64,000 nucleotides of DNA. It comes from Anderseniella sp. Alg231-50. GTDB taxonomy: Bacteria; Pseudomonadota; Alphaproteobacteria; Rhizobiales; Aestuariivirgaceae. Positions 1-8,747 of this stretch are shown piece after piece. The notes beneath the pieces were generated by a model. That model was not told the DNA's origin and ran no database searches. It saw nothing but the letters and a program-made list of their open reading frames with translations. The first letter of the stretch is position 1. Every line of letters starts with the position of its first letter. The stretch covers positions 62,001-126,000 of the forward strand of contig NZ_LT703006.1 in NCBI RefSeq assembly GCF_900149695.1, read 5' to 3'. The position numbers and the translations under genes were made by a program.

Positions 1-108
1 AGTGACCATCTTCCCGGCAAACCAGCTTCAACACCGGCATCCAGCAGTGACGAAGTCCGGCGTATCAACTCGAGCTTCCTGCGCGTCATCAAGGGCGGCA
101 AAGCCTGA
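1..108 (+). CDS. C-terminal end of an unidentified protein (5' end outside window)
   Basis: The reading frame starting at base 1 is open through 35 codons and stops with TGA at 106-108. It ends in RINSSFLRVIKGGKA, a basic tail that looks like real protein. The first residues are Ser/Pro/Ala-rich and resemble a linker. Too little is present to name the family. A longer overlapping frame running to base 202 has a scrambled, Cys/Arg-rich composition and is probably a shadow. No terminator is obvious before the PilZ gene about 200 bases downstream. Confidence 0.4.
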   Translation, partial: SDHLPGKPASTPASSSDEVRRINSSFLRVIKGGKA

Positions 109-307
109 CGCTTGCGTCGGCAGATCTGCCGCACTTTTACAGACACTTGGCAAGGGCGGTGTGACGGCACTTTACCCGGTTCGCAATTGTGCGGTCTGTT
201 AAGGCCGCATTTACATGAAACCGCTTAAGGTACGACGCCTGAGACGAGAGAACTGCCGGTTGCTCTCTCGACAACCCCATAATGGCACCTTGTAGAGGAC
301 TGTCAAA

Positions 308-901
308 GTGAGTGCATTTTCAGTGAAGACTGACACGAACACATCAGCAACGTCATCTGAACATGGTAAAAGGATCATATTCGGCCGCTTCATGCTGCCT
401 GATATGAACGAGTATCCGTGCCAGGTGGCCAACATTGATGCAGATGGCGTAACGCTGCTGAGCGACCATGCGGTCGAGCCCGGAACACCGGTCATTGCCT
501 ATCTTGATGACATCGGCCGGGTGGACGGTACCATGGATAAACCCGTCGACGAGGGATTTTACGTCGCGTTCAATCTCACCGGCAGGCGCCGTGAGCGCAT
601 GGAACGCCGACTGGAGTGGTTCGAAACATCCGATCCGGACGGGCGCCGTGACGACCGGTTTGTTCCCAAAGACGCCGCCAATCAGATTACGCTGAACGAC
701 GGTCGTGAATACGAATGTGAAGTTATCGATATTTCTGTTTCAGGCGCATCGATCAAAACCAGTGTTCTGCCGAGCATCGGAACCTACCTGTCGCTGGGTA
801 GAATGCGCGGCCGTGTGGTTCGCTTTACATCAGACGGCATTGCCATTGAGTTCATGCGCCAGATCGAACCGGCAAAGCTGGCCGATCACGCGGTGCTTTA
901 G
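308..901 (+). CDS. PilZ-domain protein (two PilZ-like halves)
   Basis: A 197-residue cytosolic protein predicted to bind cyclic-di-GMP. The C-terminal half has the classic signature: an arginine cluster RRDDR at residues 113-117 and D141-x-S143-x-x-G146. The N-terminal half (about residues 20-95) has the same beta-barrel pattern but lacks the arginine cluster and the D-x-S-x-x-G box, so only the second half should bind nucleotide. The start is GTG at 308 with a GAGGA-like ribosome site about ten bases upstream. It is monocistronic, closed by the hairpin at 931-963. A BTLCP peptidase gene follows and a GGDEF-EAL gene lies about 24 kb away, both plausible parts of c-di-GMP signalling. Confidence 0.85.
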   Translation: MSAFSVKTDTNTSATSSEHGKRIIFGRFMLPDMNEYPCQVANIDADGVTLLSDHAVEPGTPVIAYLDDIGRVDGTMDKPVDEGFYVAFNLTGRRRERMERRLEWFETSDPDGRRDDRFVPKDAANQITLNDGREYECEVIDISVSGASIKTSVLPSIGTYLSLGRMRGRVVRFTSDGIAIEFMRQIEPAKLADHAVL

Positions 902-930
902 ACACACACCGTTTCCTGTTTCATTCAAGA

Positions 931-963
931 CCCGCTGAAGCGTCCTGCTTCAGCGGGTTTTTT
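931..963 (+). terminator. Rho-independent terminator after the PilZ gene
   Basis: An 11-base perfect stem (CCCGCTGAAGC / GCTTCAGCGGG) with a 5-base loop is followed directly by six T residues. It lies 30 bases after the PilZ stop codon. Confidence 0.92.
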
Positions 964-1152
964 CATGCCGGCACCAGGAGCCGGAACAGCCATTGCCCAT
1001 TGCTGTTGGCGGGCCGCAGACCCGTTAGCAACTGCTTCATGATTAACGAATTTCACGCTGAACGATTCAAATCTGGCACATCTGTTTAGCTGAATCTCAA
1101 GTCCCGTTCGATAGCTTCTGTCCAACAACAAAAAAGGATGGGGCGTTAGAAA

Positions 1153-1791
1153 ATGAACACGTTGAAGGGGATAGCCTTGTGCCTGGCAGTGATGGCCACA
1201 GCACTTCCGGCACATGCCTATAACCAACAAAAGACTGGTAATCTGACCATGTCTGCAAACATTCATGCACCAGAATTCGGTGTGACCTTGCCGCCGATCG
1301 GCTATGTCCAGTTCTGCGCCCGCTACAAGGCGGAATGCCGCAATGTCGGCAGCGACAACACGCAGGCCGAGCTGAGCAACAGAACCTGGGCGCAACTGGT
1401 CGAGGTGAATGATTTTGTCAACGACAAGATCGCTCCGGCGACAGACATGGATCTGTACGGCACGGTCGAGCGCTGGGACTACCCGTCAATCGCAGGTGAT
1501 TGCGAAGACTACGTCCTCATGAAGAAGCGATACCTGGAAGGTCTCGGCTTCGCGCCCGGAGCACTGCTCATTACCGTCGTATTCGACGAAAACGGCGATG
1601 GGCACGCGGTTCTGATGGTTCGCACGGACGGCGGCGACTTTGTTCTCGACAACCGCCGCCGCACGGTCCTGCGCTGGTCGGAGACCGGATACGAGTATCT
1701 CAAGCGGCAGTCTCAGGCCAATCCACGCATATGGGTGTCGATGAGCACACGTTACGCCAGGGACAGGGACACAATCGCAGGAGCAAACTGA
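1153..1791 (+). CDS. Transglutaminase-like cysteine peptidase (BTLCP, peptidase C93 family)
   Basis: A 212-residue exported protein with a signal peptide of about 22 residues ending in AHA. The papain/transglutaminase triad is visible: Cys117 in GDCEDY, His151 in GHAVLM and Asp166 in LDNR. The length and motif spacing match alphaproteobacterial BTLCP proteins, distant relatives of LapG, the periplasmic protease that releases adhesins under c-di-GMP control. No LapD partner or adhesin is in the window, so that role is inference. The ribosome site is GGATGGGG upstream of ATG 1153. The gene stands alone between two strong terminators. Confidence 0.85.
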   Translation: MNTLKGIALCLAVMATALPAHAYNQQKTGNLTMSANIHAPEFGVTLPPIGYVQFCARYKAECRNVGSDNTQAELSNRTWAQLVEVNDFVNDKIAPATDMDLYGTVERWDYPSIAGDCEDYVLMKKRYLEGLGFAPGALLITVVFDENGDGHAVLMVRTDGGDFVLDNRRRTVLRWSETGYEYLKRQSQANPRIWVSMSTRYARDRDTIAGAN

Positions 1792-1911
1792 TTTGACGCG
1801 GCACTTTGGCCGCACATGCAGGTCCCGCCTTACGGCAATTGACCTGATGACTTGAACATACGGAACGGCCCGGTCGGCATCCCCTCCCCATCCCCCACCA
1901 ACCGGGTCCCA

Positions 1912-1953
1912 GGGGCCAGCATCATTCCCACCTGATGCTGGCCCCGCTTTTTT
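1912..1953 (+). terminator. Rho-independent terminator after the BTLCP gene
   Basis: A 13-base stem (GGGGCCAGCATCA pairing with TGATGCTGGCCCC), an 8-base loop and a run of six T after GC. The T-run lies only on the plus strand, so it serves the peptidase gene and not the convergent carbonic anhydrase gene. Confidence 0.9.
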
Positions 1954-1984
1954 GGGCCCGGCACCGCTGTGCGGGTTACAAGCT

Positions 1985-2524
1985 TCAGCTTTCCACCAGT
2001 TTCAAGCCGTTGTCGCGGGCATAACGGTGGACCTTGTCCACATAGGTTTGCGCACCCGCCTGCAGGGCGGTCTCGGCTTTGGCATCCAGGGATTTCACGA
2101 CGCGCCCGGGCGCACCCAGCACCATGGAATTGTCCTCTATGGTCTTGCCTTCACCAATCAGGGCATGGGCCCCGACAATACAATTGCGACCAATGATGGA
2201 GCCGTTCATGACGGTTGCTCCCATGCCGATCAGTGAATTGTCATGAACCGTGCATCCATGCAGCATGGCAAGATGGCCAACAGTCACCCCCCGGCCCAGC
2301 GTAAGCGGAAACCCCGGATCGGTATGCAGGACGCAATTGTCCTGAATATTGCTTTCCTCGCCAATGTCGATCAGTTCGTTGTCGCCACGCACGACGGCGC
2401 CAAACCAGACGCTTGACAGCCGCCTCAGGCGCACCTTGCCTATGAGGGCAGCTGTCGGTGCGACGTAGTACGGATCAGATTGTGGAAATTGCGGCCGATG
2501 GCCTTCAAACTCGTAAACACTCAT
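1985..2524 (-). CDS. Gamma-class carbonic anhydrase family protein
   Basis: A 179-residue left-handed beta-helix protein built of hexapeptide repeats (I-G-x-x-x-x pattern from about residue 28 to 145). The histidines expected to bind metal are present in VLHTD and in GHLAMLHGC. It belongs to the YrdA/CaiE/PaaY group, whose members bind zinc or iron; many have weak or no hydratase activity, so the reaction is uncertain. It is transcribed leftward, downstream of the membrane-protein gene ending at 2567, and faces the BTLCP gene. Full length for the family. Confidence 0.88.
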   Translation of the reverse strand: MSVYEFEGHRPQFPQSDPYYVAPTAALIGKVRLRRLSSVWFGAVVRGDNELIDIGEESNIQDNCVLHTDPGFPLTLGRGVTVGHLAMLHGCTVHDNSLIGMGATVMNGSIIGRNCIVGAHALIGEGKTIEDNSMVLGAPGRVVKSLDAKAETALQAGAQTYVDKVHRYARDNGLKLVES

Positions 2525-2566
2525 GGGACGTTTGCGTGTGCCTTTTGCCTGATTATACCAGCAGCA

Positions 2567-2890
2567 TTACGTTGCCATCAAAAAACCAAGACAGACAACT
2601 AGCACAATCCCGTTCATGAAACACCATACGCCGGACAAGATGAAACCAGCCAGCGTACCAGCCAGGTACCGCCAGCCGTAGTCCATCAGGCGGATAGCAC
2701 TGCCGGCCAGTATCAGGGGCGCAGCCAGCATGACGGCAATCACCCGGAACGGCATCGACAAGGCAGGCCCGCCGGCAAGCAGGCTCGCGAACGACGGCCT
2801 CGTATACCCCATCCACAGCCAGCCTGAATGCACAAGTCCCGCCCCGGTCAATCCAAAGGCCATGATCGTCAAAAATGTATCATATGTCAT
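2567..2890 (-). CDS. Small inner-membrane protein (DUF6949-like)
   Basis: A 107-residue hydrophobic protein with about three membrane segments (residues 5-25, 43-65 and 80-105). It resembles a small alphaproteobacterial membrane family of unknown function. I chose the ATG at 2890 (MTYDTFL) over the in-frame ATG at 2923 because GGGGA sits nine bases upstream of 2890. It is transcribed leftward toward the carbonic anhydrase gene with a 42-base gap, possibly as one unit. Function not known. Confidence 0.65.
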   Translation of the reverse strand: MTYDTFLTIMAFGLTGAGLVHSGWLWMGYTRPSFASLLAGGPALSMPFRVIAVMLAAPLILAGSAIRLMDYGWRYLAGTLAGFILSGVWCFMNGIVLVVCLGFLMAT

Positions 2891-3153
2891 CGTGGCACAT
2901 CCCCAAACACGTTCATGCCGCACGGAGAAGACCAGAAAACTGCTGTTTTTGCCGAATACCGCAAAAAGTCAGGCAAGTCTCAACGTGCTTGCACAGAAGG
3001 CTTGCAACAGGCATACCAATTCAGTGAGACGAAGCGTTTCCCGCTGCAGTGGACAGCGGTTTTGCCAACGGGAAATGCGCCAGCAAACAAATCGAGCGCG
3101 GTTTTAGTTCAATCAAAGCCACAAACCGCTCCAGTCAACGCCTGAAGGAAACA

Positions 3154-3888
3154 ATGAACCGGCGCAGCGCGTACAGCCACGGACCGCGGGAACGATCAAT
3201 CGGCAGGATGATGGTGACGTTCATCGGCCTTGTTGTGGTGACCGGCGGTTTCATTATTGCATGGCTGTTTCTGGCTGATCGCGACCTGCTGTTTTCAACC
3301 CCGCAACAAGTCGCCAATCCTGATGCGGCACCTGTTCTCGCCCGCTATCGTTTCGACACCGCAGAACTGGTCGCGCCGACCCGCCTGGTTACCAGGGTCA
3401 ATCGCCGCACACTCGGCAACATTGTAAAGCTGGATTTGCTGCTGCCATGGCCATATCAACCTGGCAGCATCCCCCGGCTTCCGGCTACTTCACGCGAATT
3501 CAATGACTGGATTATCCTGACTTTTGAAACTGCAACCACGGACGAACTGACGCCTGTAGAACGCTATGGTGAAATCTATCCGGTCTATTTCGATGGGGAA
3601 CCGGAACAGGTCGACGGCAATCTGTTGCGCTACAAGTTCAAGGAAACGTCGCCTTACGCGGATCTCACATTGTATGTGGCAACCGTGGAAGGCCGCCACA
3701 TTGTCCATCGCTGTGACCGCAAGCCATCCGTGCTTGGCCCGATCCTGTGCGAACGCACCTTGTCACTTGCCAATGACATGAAACTGAGAATCAGGTTCTC
3801 GCGCAATCATCTGGAAAACTGGGCTCAGATAGAGCGCAATGTCCGTCTGGCGCTGGCCAACATGTTCAGGACAATTCAGCCGGGCTGA
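3154..3888 (+). CDS. Hypothetical single-pass membrane-anchored protein
   Basis: A 244-residue protein with a short basic cytoplasmic N-terminus, one membrane segment at about residues 20-41, and a periplasmic domain of about 200 residues rich in beta-strand pattern. Two cysteines (in HRCDRK and ILCERT) may form a disulfide. The open frame starts earlier, but AAGGAA at 3145-3150 directly precedes ATG 3154 and the upstream residues look unstructured. I do not recognise a named family; similar proteins seem confined to rhizobial-type bacteria. It converges on the DUF3126 gene. Confidence 0.75.
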   Translation: MNRRSAYSHGPRERSIGRMMVTFIGLVVVTGGFIIAWLFLADRDLLFSTPQQVANPDAAPVLARYRFDTAELVAPTRLVTRVNRRTLGNIVKLDLLLPWPYQPGSIPRLPATSREFNDWIILTFETATTDELTPVERYGEIYPVYFDGEPEQVDGNLLRYKFKETSPYADLTLYVATVEGRHIVHRCDRKPSVLGPILCERTLSLANDMKLRIRFSRNHLENWAQIERNVRLALANMFRTIQPG

Positions 3889-3896
3889 ACGCCTGC

Positions 3897-4109
3897 CTAT
3901 TCCAGGTCAAAGTCGAGAATGGCCATCTGGAAGTTGTACGACAGGTCGTCGGGGTCTTCGTCATCGCGGTAAATGACGCCAATGAATTCGTCACCGATAT
4001 AGACTTCACCGGAATCGTCTTTCTGCGGACGTTTTCGCACATGAACTGAAGGCTGACCAAAGGTTTTTTGCAGGAATCGCGTCAGCTTTGAAATTTCGTC
4101 AGGTGTCAT
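3897..4109 (-). CDS. DUF3126 family protein
   Basis: A 70-residue acidic cytosolic protein starting MTPDEISKL and ending in LDFDLE, matching the DUF3126 family, which is conserved in Alphaproteobacteria and has no known function. The start at 4109 is set by AAGAGG at 4115-4120. A longer frame to 4163 would add 18 unlikely residues. Downstream of cysE on the same strand with a 139-base gap, so possibly cotranscribed. Confidence 0.8.
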   Translation of the reverse strand: MTPDEISKLTRFLQKTFGQPSVHVRKRPQKDDSGEVYIGDEFIGVIYRDDEDPDDLSYNFQMAILDFDLE

Positions 4110-4248
4110 GTTGGCCTCTTGAAGCGTCATACTGGAAGCACACAGCAGCCGCGCAGCACACAAAACTGCTGCGCCCCGTGTATCATCTCAGGGTTTAACC
4201 GTGTTCACACCTTCGGAACAACCCCCAACATCAAAGTCGGAATGTTTT

Positions 4249-5082
4249 TTAAGCGGGCTTGTCTGCTTCGGAAACCGTAATGCTGTGATCCATGCGGCGT
4301 GCTGGCTCGTCACACCCGGCATAGCCGACAACCTTGGCTGGCACACCGGCAACAGTGCGGTTTGGCGGCACGTCATGCAACACCACTGAACCTGCCGCAA
4401 CCCGCGAACAGTGTCCAATCTCGATGTTGCCGAGTATCGATGCACCCGCGCCGATCAGGCAGCCATGACGCACCTTGGGATGCCGGTCGCCGTCCGCCTT
4501 GCCGGTGCCGCCAAGGGTCACCGAATGCAGCATGGAGACGTTGTCCTCGACCACGGCAGTCGCACCAATGACGATGGAATGGGCATGGTCGATCATGATA
4601 CCGCGGCCGATCTGTGATGTCGGATGAAGATCGGTACCGAATATCATCGAAGACCGGCTCTGCAGGTAGTAGGCGAAATCCTTGCGGCCCATCTTGAACA
4701 GCCGGTGCGCCATCCGGTAGGTCTGCAGTGCCTGAAAACCCTTGAAATACAACAATGGCTCAATATAGCGGTCGCATGCCGGATCACGGTCAAACACCGC
4801 CAGCAGGTCAGCACGCGCAGCCGCACCAATATCCGGGTCGGCATCCAGAGCATCTTCAAAACCCTGAACGATGAGCTCAGCCCCGATATCCGCATTGCCG
4901 AGCCGTTGAGCCAGGCGGTGGCACAGTGCCTCTTCGAAACTCGACGGGTTCAAGACCGACGTAAACAGAAATCCGCCGAGGCTTGTGTCAGCCCGCGTCG
5001 CTGCTTCGGCTTCTTCGCGAACTCGGGTCCAGACCGGATCAACAGTCGTCAGTTTTGCAGTTGTCGTTTTCAAGGTTGGCAT
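4249..5082 (-). CDS. cysE: Serine O-acetyltransferase
   Basis: Makes O-acetylserine from serine and acetyl-CoA, the committed step of cysteine synthesis in the cytosol. The 277-residue protein has the N-terminal helical SATase domain (about residues 15-130) followed by the left-handed beta-helix acyltransferase domain with hexapeptide repeats. Key motifs are DHAHSIVIG, HSVTLGGTGK and HPKVRHGCLIGAG. The start ATG at 5082 has GGAGG seven bases upstream; an in-frame ATG at 5103 is less likely. The C-terminus runs past the usual isoleucine end of CysE and finishes in a polar tail, so feedback inhibition by CysK docking cannot be assumed. Confidence 0.93.
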   Translation of the reverse strand: MPTLKTTTAKLTTVDPVWTRVREEAEAATRADTSLGGFLFTSVLNPSSFEEALCHRLAQRLGNADIGAELIVQGFEDALDADPDIGAAARADLLAVFDRDPACDRYIEPLLYFKGFQALQTYRMAHRLFKMGRKDFAYYLQSRSSMIFGTDLHPTSQIGRGIMIDHAHSIVIGATAVVEDNVSMLHSVTLGGTGKADGDRHPKVRHGCLIGAGASILGNIEIGHCSRVAAGSVVLHDVPPNRTVAGVPAKVVGYAGCDEPARRMDHSITVSEADKPA

Positions 5083-5131
5083 TCGTTCAGCCTCCGGGAT
5101 CACCGTGTGCAGGCACTATAGCCGAGCCGGT

Positions 5132-5166
5132 GTTGACAGCTTTATTTAGTACGCAAACGTGTCAAC
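5132..5166. repeat. Inverted repeat upstream of cysE
   Basis: GTTGACA and TGTCAAC, seven bases each, are separated by 21 bases and lie in the short gap upstream of cysE. The right arm overlaps the stop codon of the hydrolase gene. It could be an operator or chance; no T-run follows, so it is not a standard terminator. Confidence 0.3.
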
Positions 5167-6043
5167 GCCAAGTCAGGTCGGCAAAAAAGGTCAATAAAGC
5201 ATCCGTGAAGACATCATTGCGATCGCCGGCAACCATATGACGCGCACCTGCAATGTCTGCAAATTCTGCATGCGGAACAGCTTCGATAAAGGCGTCGACT
5301 TCACTTTCACCGACCAGTTCGCTTTCCCGTCCGCGCACCAGCAAAACCGGCATTTTCAACCGCCTGGCGGTTTCAAAGCCTTGCGTCTCGACCTCTTTGG
5401 CATGGTTTTCAGCATCAGCCCGCGACGATATGAACTTCGGATCCCAGTGCCAGCGCAACCTTCCGTCATCGCCCTGCCTCAGGTTCTTTGACAGGCCGGA
5501 CAGGTCTGTCGGGCGTGGCCGGTGCGGAAGATAGGCGGATATGGCGTCCGCTGCCTCTTCGACACTGGCGAAGCCCTGCTGCGAGTGTTCCGACATGAAA
5601 CCGATTATGCGACGCACCCCGTCCACCTTCATCTTGGGGGTAATATCCACCAGCACCAATGCTGCAAAGGTGTCGTCACCGGCCTCGCTGCCGGCTGCGA
5701 ACAACCCTGCCAGCCCTCCCAGTGATGCTCCGACAATGGCCGGTTTGAACCCGGTTTGATCTCTGATCTGGCTTGCCGCACAGCTCATGTCGCCGGCAAA
5801 CGCCTGAAAATCGTAAGCCGAGCTTTCAACCCAGTCGCTGTCACCGTGCCCGCGCTGGTCCATGGTGACGGCGGTTATGCCCTGGCCCGCCAGCTCCCGT
5901 GCAGTACCACCCCACGAGTGCCTGGTCTGTCCGCCGCCGTGGGCCAGCAATACCAGGCCGCGGGGATTGTCCGCGCCATACACGTCCGCGACCAGCCGGT
6001 TACCTTCAATGCCGGTAAATTCCACCCCCTGCCTGGACGTCAT
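5162..6043 (-). CDS. Alpha/beta hydrolase
   Basis: A 293-residue alpha/beta-hydrolase-fold protein. It has the oxyanion-region motif LAHGGGQ, the nucleophile elbow GASLGG (Ser), an acid residue expected near LLVRGRESELV, and the C-terminal catalytic His in GARHMV. No signal peptide, so cytosolic. The four-base ATGA overlap with the upstream hydrolase gene (6040-6043) shows the two are co-translated. They are different subfamilies rather than a recent duplication. Substrate unknown, probably a small ester or epoxide. Confidence 0.85.
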   Translation of the reverse strand: MTSRQGVEFTGIEGNRLVADVYGADNPRGLVLLAHGGGQTRHSWGGTARELAGQGITAVTMDQRGHGDSDWVESSAYDFQAFAGDMSCAASQIRDQTGFKPAIVGASLGGLAGLFAAGSEAGDDTFAALVLVDITPKMKVDGVRRIIGFMSEHSQQGFASVEEAADAISAYLPHRPRPTDLSGLSKNLRQGDDGRLRWHWDPKFISSRADAENHAKEVETQGFETARRLKMPVLLVRGRESELVGESEVDAFIEAVPHAEFADIAGARHMVAGDRNDVFTDALLTFFADLTWR

Positions 6044-6792
6044 GGCCGCCTGTCCAGAAAATCCAGTACCGACAGCTTGTATGTCTTGTCACCAACCGCC
6101 TTCATGTGATCCTTGCCGGGCAGCACGATGCCTTCAGCAAATGGTATGGCTTCCACCAGTGTGTTGACGGAGCCGGCAAGTTCGTCCTCGTCACCGGCCA
6201 CAACCAGCGTTGGAACCTTGATTTGCGCCAGTTCATCTTCGCTGATCAAAACGCGCTGCGATGCCATGCAGGCCGCCAGGGCCTCCAGGTCCGAGCCTGT
6301 CTGTTCGGCAAACGCCCTGAAGGCCCGGCCCTGCACGCCGCGAGCCTCGTCCAGCGATGTTGCCTGAAGCGCGGCGACAATTTCCTCAGCCCCGATCACG
6401 CCGTGGATCATGTTGCCGGCCAGCCCTCCCAACACCATCGAGCGCACCTGCTCGCTGTGATGGATACCCAGCAGTGCGGTGAGGCGGGCGCCCATGGAAT
6501 AGCCCATGATGTCCACTTTCTCGTAGCCGAGATGTTCGATCAACCGGCTCGAATCGCGCGCCATTTCAGGAGAGGTGTAACGAACCGGGTCGTGTGGCTT
6601 GTCGCTGTTGCCATGCCCGCGATTGTCGATCGCGATCACCTGCCTGCCCGCTTTGGCCAGAATGTCGATCCAGCCGGTCGACTGCCAGTTGATCCGCACA
6701 TTGGAGGCAAATCCGTGGATCAGCAATATCGGTTCACCTTCCCCTTGCACCTCGTAGGCAATATTGACGTTGTCCGACATGAAATTTGGCAA
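6040..6792 (-). CDS. Alpha/beta hydrolase
   Basis: A roughly 250-residue alpha/beta hydrolase with LLIHGFASN (oxyanion region), nucleophile elbow GYSMGA and the C-terminal His in GKDHMKA. No leader peptide. The start is uncertain. Related proteins begin about four residues before the FMSDNVNIAYE segment, which points to TTG at 6792 with GGAG about twelve bases upstream. ATG 6780 and GTG 6834 are alternatives. It is the first gene of the two-hydrolase unit. Confidence 0.82.
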   Translation of the reverse strand: MPNFMSDNVNIAYEVQGEGEPILLIHGFASNVRINWQSTGWIDILAKAGRQVIAIDNRGHGNSDKPHDPVRYTSPEMARDSSRLIEHLGYEKVDIMGYSMGARLTALLGIHHSEQVRSMVLGGLAGNMIHGVIGAEEIVAALQATSLDEARGVQGRAFRAFAEQTGSDLEALAACMASQRVLISEDELAQIKVPTLVVAGDEDELAGSVNTLVEAIPFAEGIVLPGKDHMKAVGDKTYKLSVLDFLDRRP

Positions 6793-6934
6793 AGACTTCT
6801 GGCTCCGGTTGGCGTTACGGGCTTGGCCCAACACCCCAATTTATGCTATCGCCGCTGTAACAGCTATAACCAAACGCAGTTCCATCAACACAAGAAATTC
6901 CGTGAACCGCGCAAACCTCGAGGCAGGCAGATAC

Positions 6935-7171
6935 ATGGCGAGCACCGGCACACCGAAGTTTCACAATGATATGGGCGTTCCCGTAATAGAAATCGGCGCT
7001 CACGAGTTTCAGTGCACAGGTGCCAACGCGCCGTTCGACCATCCGCATGTGTTCCTGGACATGGGCGACGACAGCGAGATTGTCTGCCCGTATTGCTCGA
7101 CGCTGTATCGCCATTCAAGCGCGCTCAAGGCTGGTGAGGCCATACCACCGGAAGCTGTTTTCAACGACTAG
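6935..7171 (+). CDS. Zinc-finger protein (NDUFS6 / zf-CHCC type)
   Basis: A 78-residue protein with a CHCC zinc-binding set: Cys in FQCTG, His in DHPHVF and CPYC. It matches the bacterial zf-CHCC family related to the NDUFS6 subunit of mitochondrial complex I, usually encoded away from the nuo operon in Alphaproteobacteria. ATG 6935 is preceded by GAGGCAGG. The frame is open to 6764, but the extra residues are composed like noise and overlap the divergent hydrolase gene. Likely an accessory factor of complex I, by family. Confidence 0.85.
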   Translation: MASTGTPKFHNDMGVPVIEIGAHEFQCTGANAPFDHPHVFLDMGDDSEIVCPYCSTLYRHSSALKAGEAIPPEAVFND

Positions 7172-7504
7172 GACTCTGTTCGGGTTTCAAGTGAAGCAGA
7201 CCCGCACGTCTGCGCCACAGCTGCAGGACCGGACCGTGTCAACTGTCTGGCTGCAAGACCGGCCATAACCGATAACTGAAAAAGCAACGGCAGCGTTGGC
7301 CCCTCAACCAACACTGCCGTTTTGCGTACTTCGCTTCTTTCGTCAGCGGGACTGCCCTTACCCCTCAGAAAGGACGATCAGCTCAGCGAAGTCGTCTCGA
7401 ACATTTTTCAATGCTGGACTGAACGCTGAAGTCAGTGTCTCATTGCGGCCTGGAAATTACAATTTGAATTGAATTTTACAGTGAATAGCAAGTTAACGTT
7501 GACC
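7172..7504. other. Intergenic region between zinc-finger and GNAT genes
   Basis: About 330 bases with no convincing gene. It contains a two-way hairpin at 7286-7321. On the minus strand at about 7358-7450 a short open frame ends in DDFAELIVLSEG just before that hairpin, but it lacks an ATG or GTG start, so I do not call it a gene. It becomes AT-rich from 7445, consistent with a promoter for the GNAT operon. Confidence 0.5.
7286..7321. terminator. Probable bidirectional terminator
   Basis: AACGGCAG and CTGCCGTT bracket a second short stem GTTGG/CCAAC with one mismatch. On the plus strand four T follow; on the minus strand GC then five T follow. It can end the zinc-finger transcript, and any leftward transcript from the gap. 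Confidence 0.6.
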
Positions 7505-7990
7505 ATGTCCGAAGCACCGGAAATCCGTGACTATAAAGACGAAGATGAGGCTCACCTGATCCGGTTGATACGTGAGCTGCAAGGCCATGAGATAAGCTAT
7601 TACGACCGCATGATCCCGCCGGACGAGATCGCCGGGTGGTACATTGACGGCATTCGCAAGGACTGCCGGGAATACGCCGGTCACATCCGGTTTGCCTGGC
7701 TGGATGATGCACCGGTCGGGTATTGCGCCATCATGACCAGGGTGCCCAATGAAGAGGTCGATGAACAGCGCTTCGACTACGCCTATGTCAGCGAGATTGT
7801 GATCGCAAAGTCAGCCCGCGGCCGGGGCATCGGCAAGGCATTGCTGCAAGATGCCGAAACACTGGCACGCGCCGCAAATGCAAGGTGGCTTCGTATCAGC
7901 GTGTTGGCAAAAAACACCGTCGCGCGTGAAGTATATGGCCATTTCGGGTTTGAGGAACATGTAATCAGTATGGAGAAACCACTCAAATGA
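7505..7990 (+). CDS. GNAT family N-acetyltransferase
   Basis: A 161-residue acetyltransferase. The acetyl-CoA pyrophosphate-binding motif A is clear in the segment SARGRGIGKALL, preceded by the strand YVSEIVIAKS and followed by AREVYGHFGF, the typical motif B. Substrate unknown. I prefer ATG 7505 (MSEAPEIRDY) over an upstream TTG at 7469; neither has a strong ribosome site. Its stop overlaps the SDR start by four bases (7987-7990), so the two are co-translated. Confidence 0.83.
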   Translation: MSEAPEIRDYKDEDEAHLIRLIRELQGHEISYYDRMIPPDEIAGWYIDGIRKDCREYAGHIRFAWLDDAPVGYCAIMTRVPNEEVDEQRFDYAYVSEIVIAKSARGRGIGKALLQDAETLARAANARWLRISVLAKNTVAREVYGHFGFEEHVISMEKPLK

Positions 7991-8745
7991 GATTGAAGAA
8001 CAAGACCGTGATCGTCACAGGTGGCGCCTCCGGTTTCGGTGAAGGCATGATCCGGCGGTTTGCCGAAGAAGGCGCAAACACCGTTATTGCCGACATCAAT
8101 GATGACGCCGGTGAGGCTTTGGCACGGGAGATTTCCGGCACGGGAACACCTTGCATTTACACCCATTGCGATGTGACTGATTCCGGTTATGTCCAGAACC
8201 TCGCCGACTCCACGGTTGACCAGTTCAACACCATCGACGTGATGATCAACAATGCCGGCATGCCACAAACCAACCAGCCCATGCTGGATGTAGATGAAGA
8301 CACGTTTCAGCGCATCTTCGACGTCAATGTGAAATCCGTCTTCCTGGCCACCAGGGCTGTCGTGCCGGTGATGCGCGAACAGGGCTCGGGTTCAATCGTG
8401 AACACCGCCTCGACCGCCGCATTGCGCCCCCGCCCCGGGCTGGTCTGGTACAATGCATCCAAGGGGGCCGTGACCACCATGACCAAGGCCATGGCGGTTG
8501 AACTCGCACCCGACCAGATTCGCGTCAATGCGCTGTGTCCCGTGGCCGGAGAAACACCGATGCTGGGGGCGTTCATGGGCGGCGAAGTGACCAACGAAAT
8601 GCGCTCGGCATTTGTTTCCACGGTTCCCATGGGCCGCTTGTCCACACCGCTGGACATGGCCAATGCGGCGCTGTTCTTCGCCTCTGACGAAAGTGCCTTC
8701 ATCACCGGCGTATGCATGGAAGTTGACGGCGGACGTTGTATCTGA
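7987..8745 (+). CDS. SDR family oxidoreductase
   Basis: A 252-residue classical short-chain dehydrogenase. Cofactor motif TGGASGFG near the N-terminus, NNAG at about residue 90, catalytic Ser in NTASTAA, and YNASK. An Asp at the end of the second strand (IADIND) favours NAD over NADP. Like FabG-type enzymes in general, its substrate cannot be read from sequence. Second gene of a GNAT-SDR-AlkZ-like operon. Confidence 0.85.
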   Translation: MRLKNKTVIVTGGASGFGEGMIRRFAEEGANTVIADINDDAGEALAREISGTGTPCIYTHCDVTDSGYVQNLADSTVDQFNTIDVMINNAGMPQTNQPMLDVDEDTFQRIFDVNVKSVFLATRAVVPVMREQGSGSIVNTASTAALRPRPGLVWYNASKGAVTTMTKAMAVELAPDQIRVNALCPVAGETPMLGAFMGGEVTNEMRSAFVSTVPMGRLSTPLDMANAALFFASDESAFITGVCMEVDGGRCI

Positions 8746-8747
8746 CA

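Noticed and set aside
2-202. 66-codon open frame at the left edge
   Set aside because: Composition is Cys/Arg/Ser-rich noise. The frame starting at base 1 gives a better C-terminal protein end at 106-108.
7358-7450. Minus-strand frame ending DDFAELIVLSEG just before a two-way hairpin
   Set aside because: Attractive composition and position, but no ATG or GTG start is in frame and no ribosome site was found.
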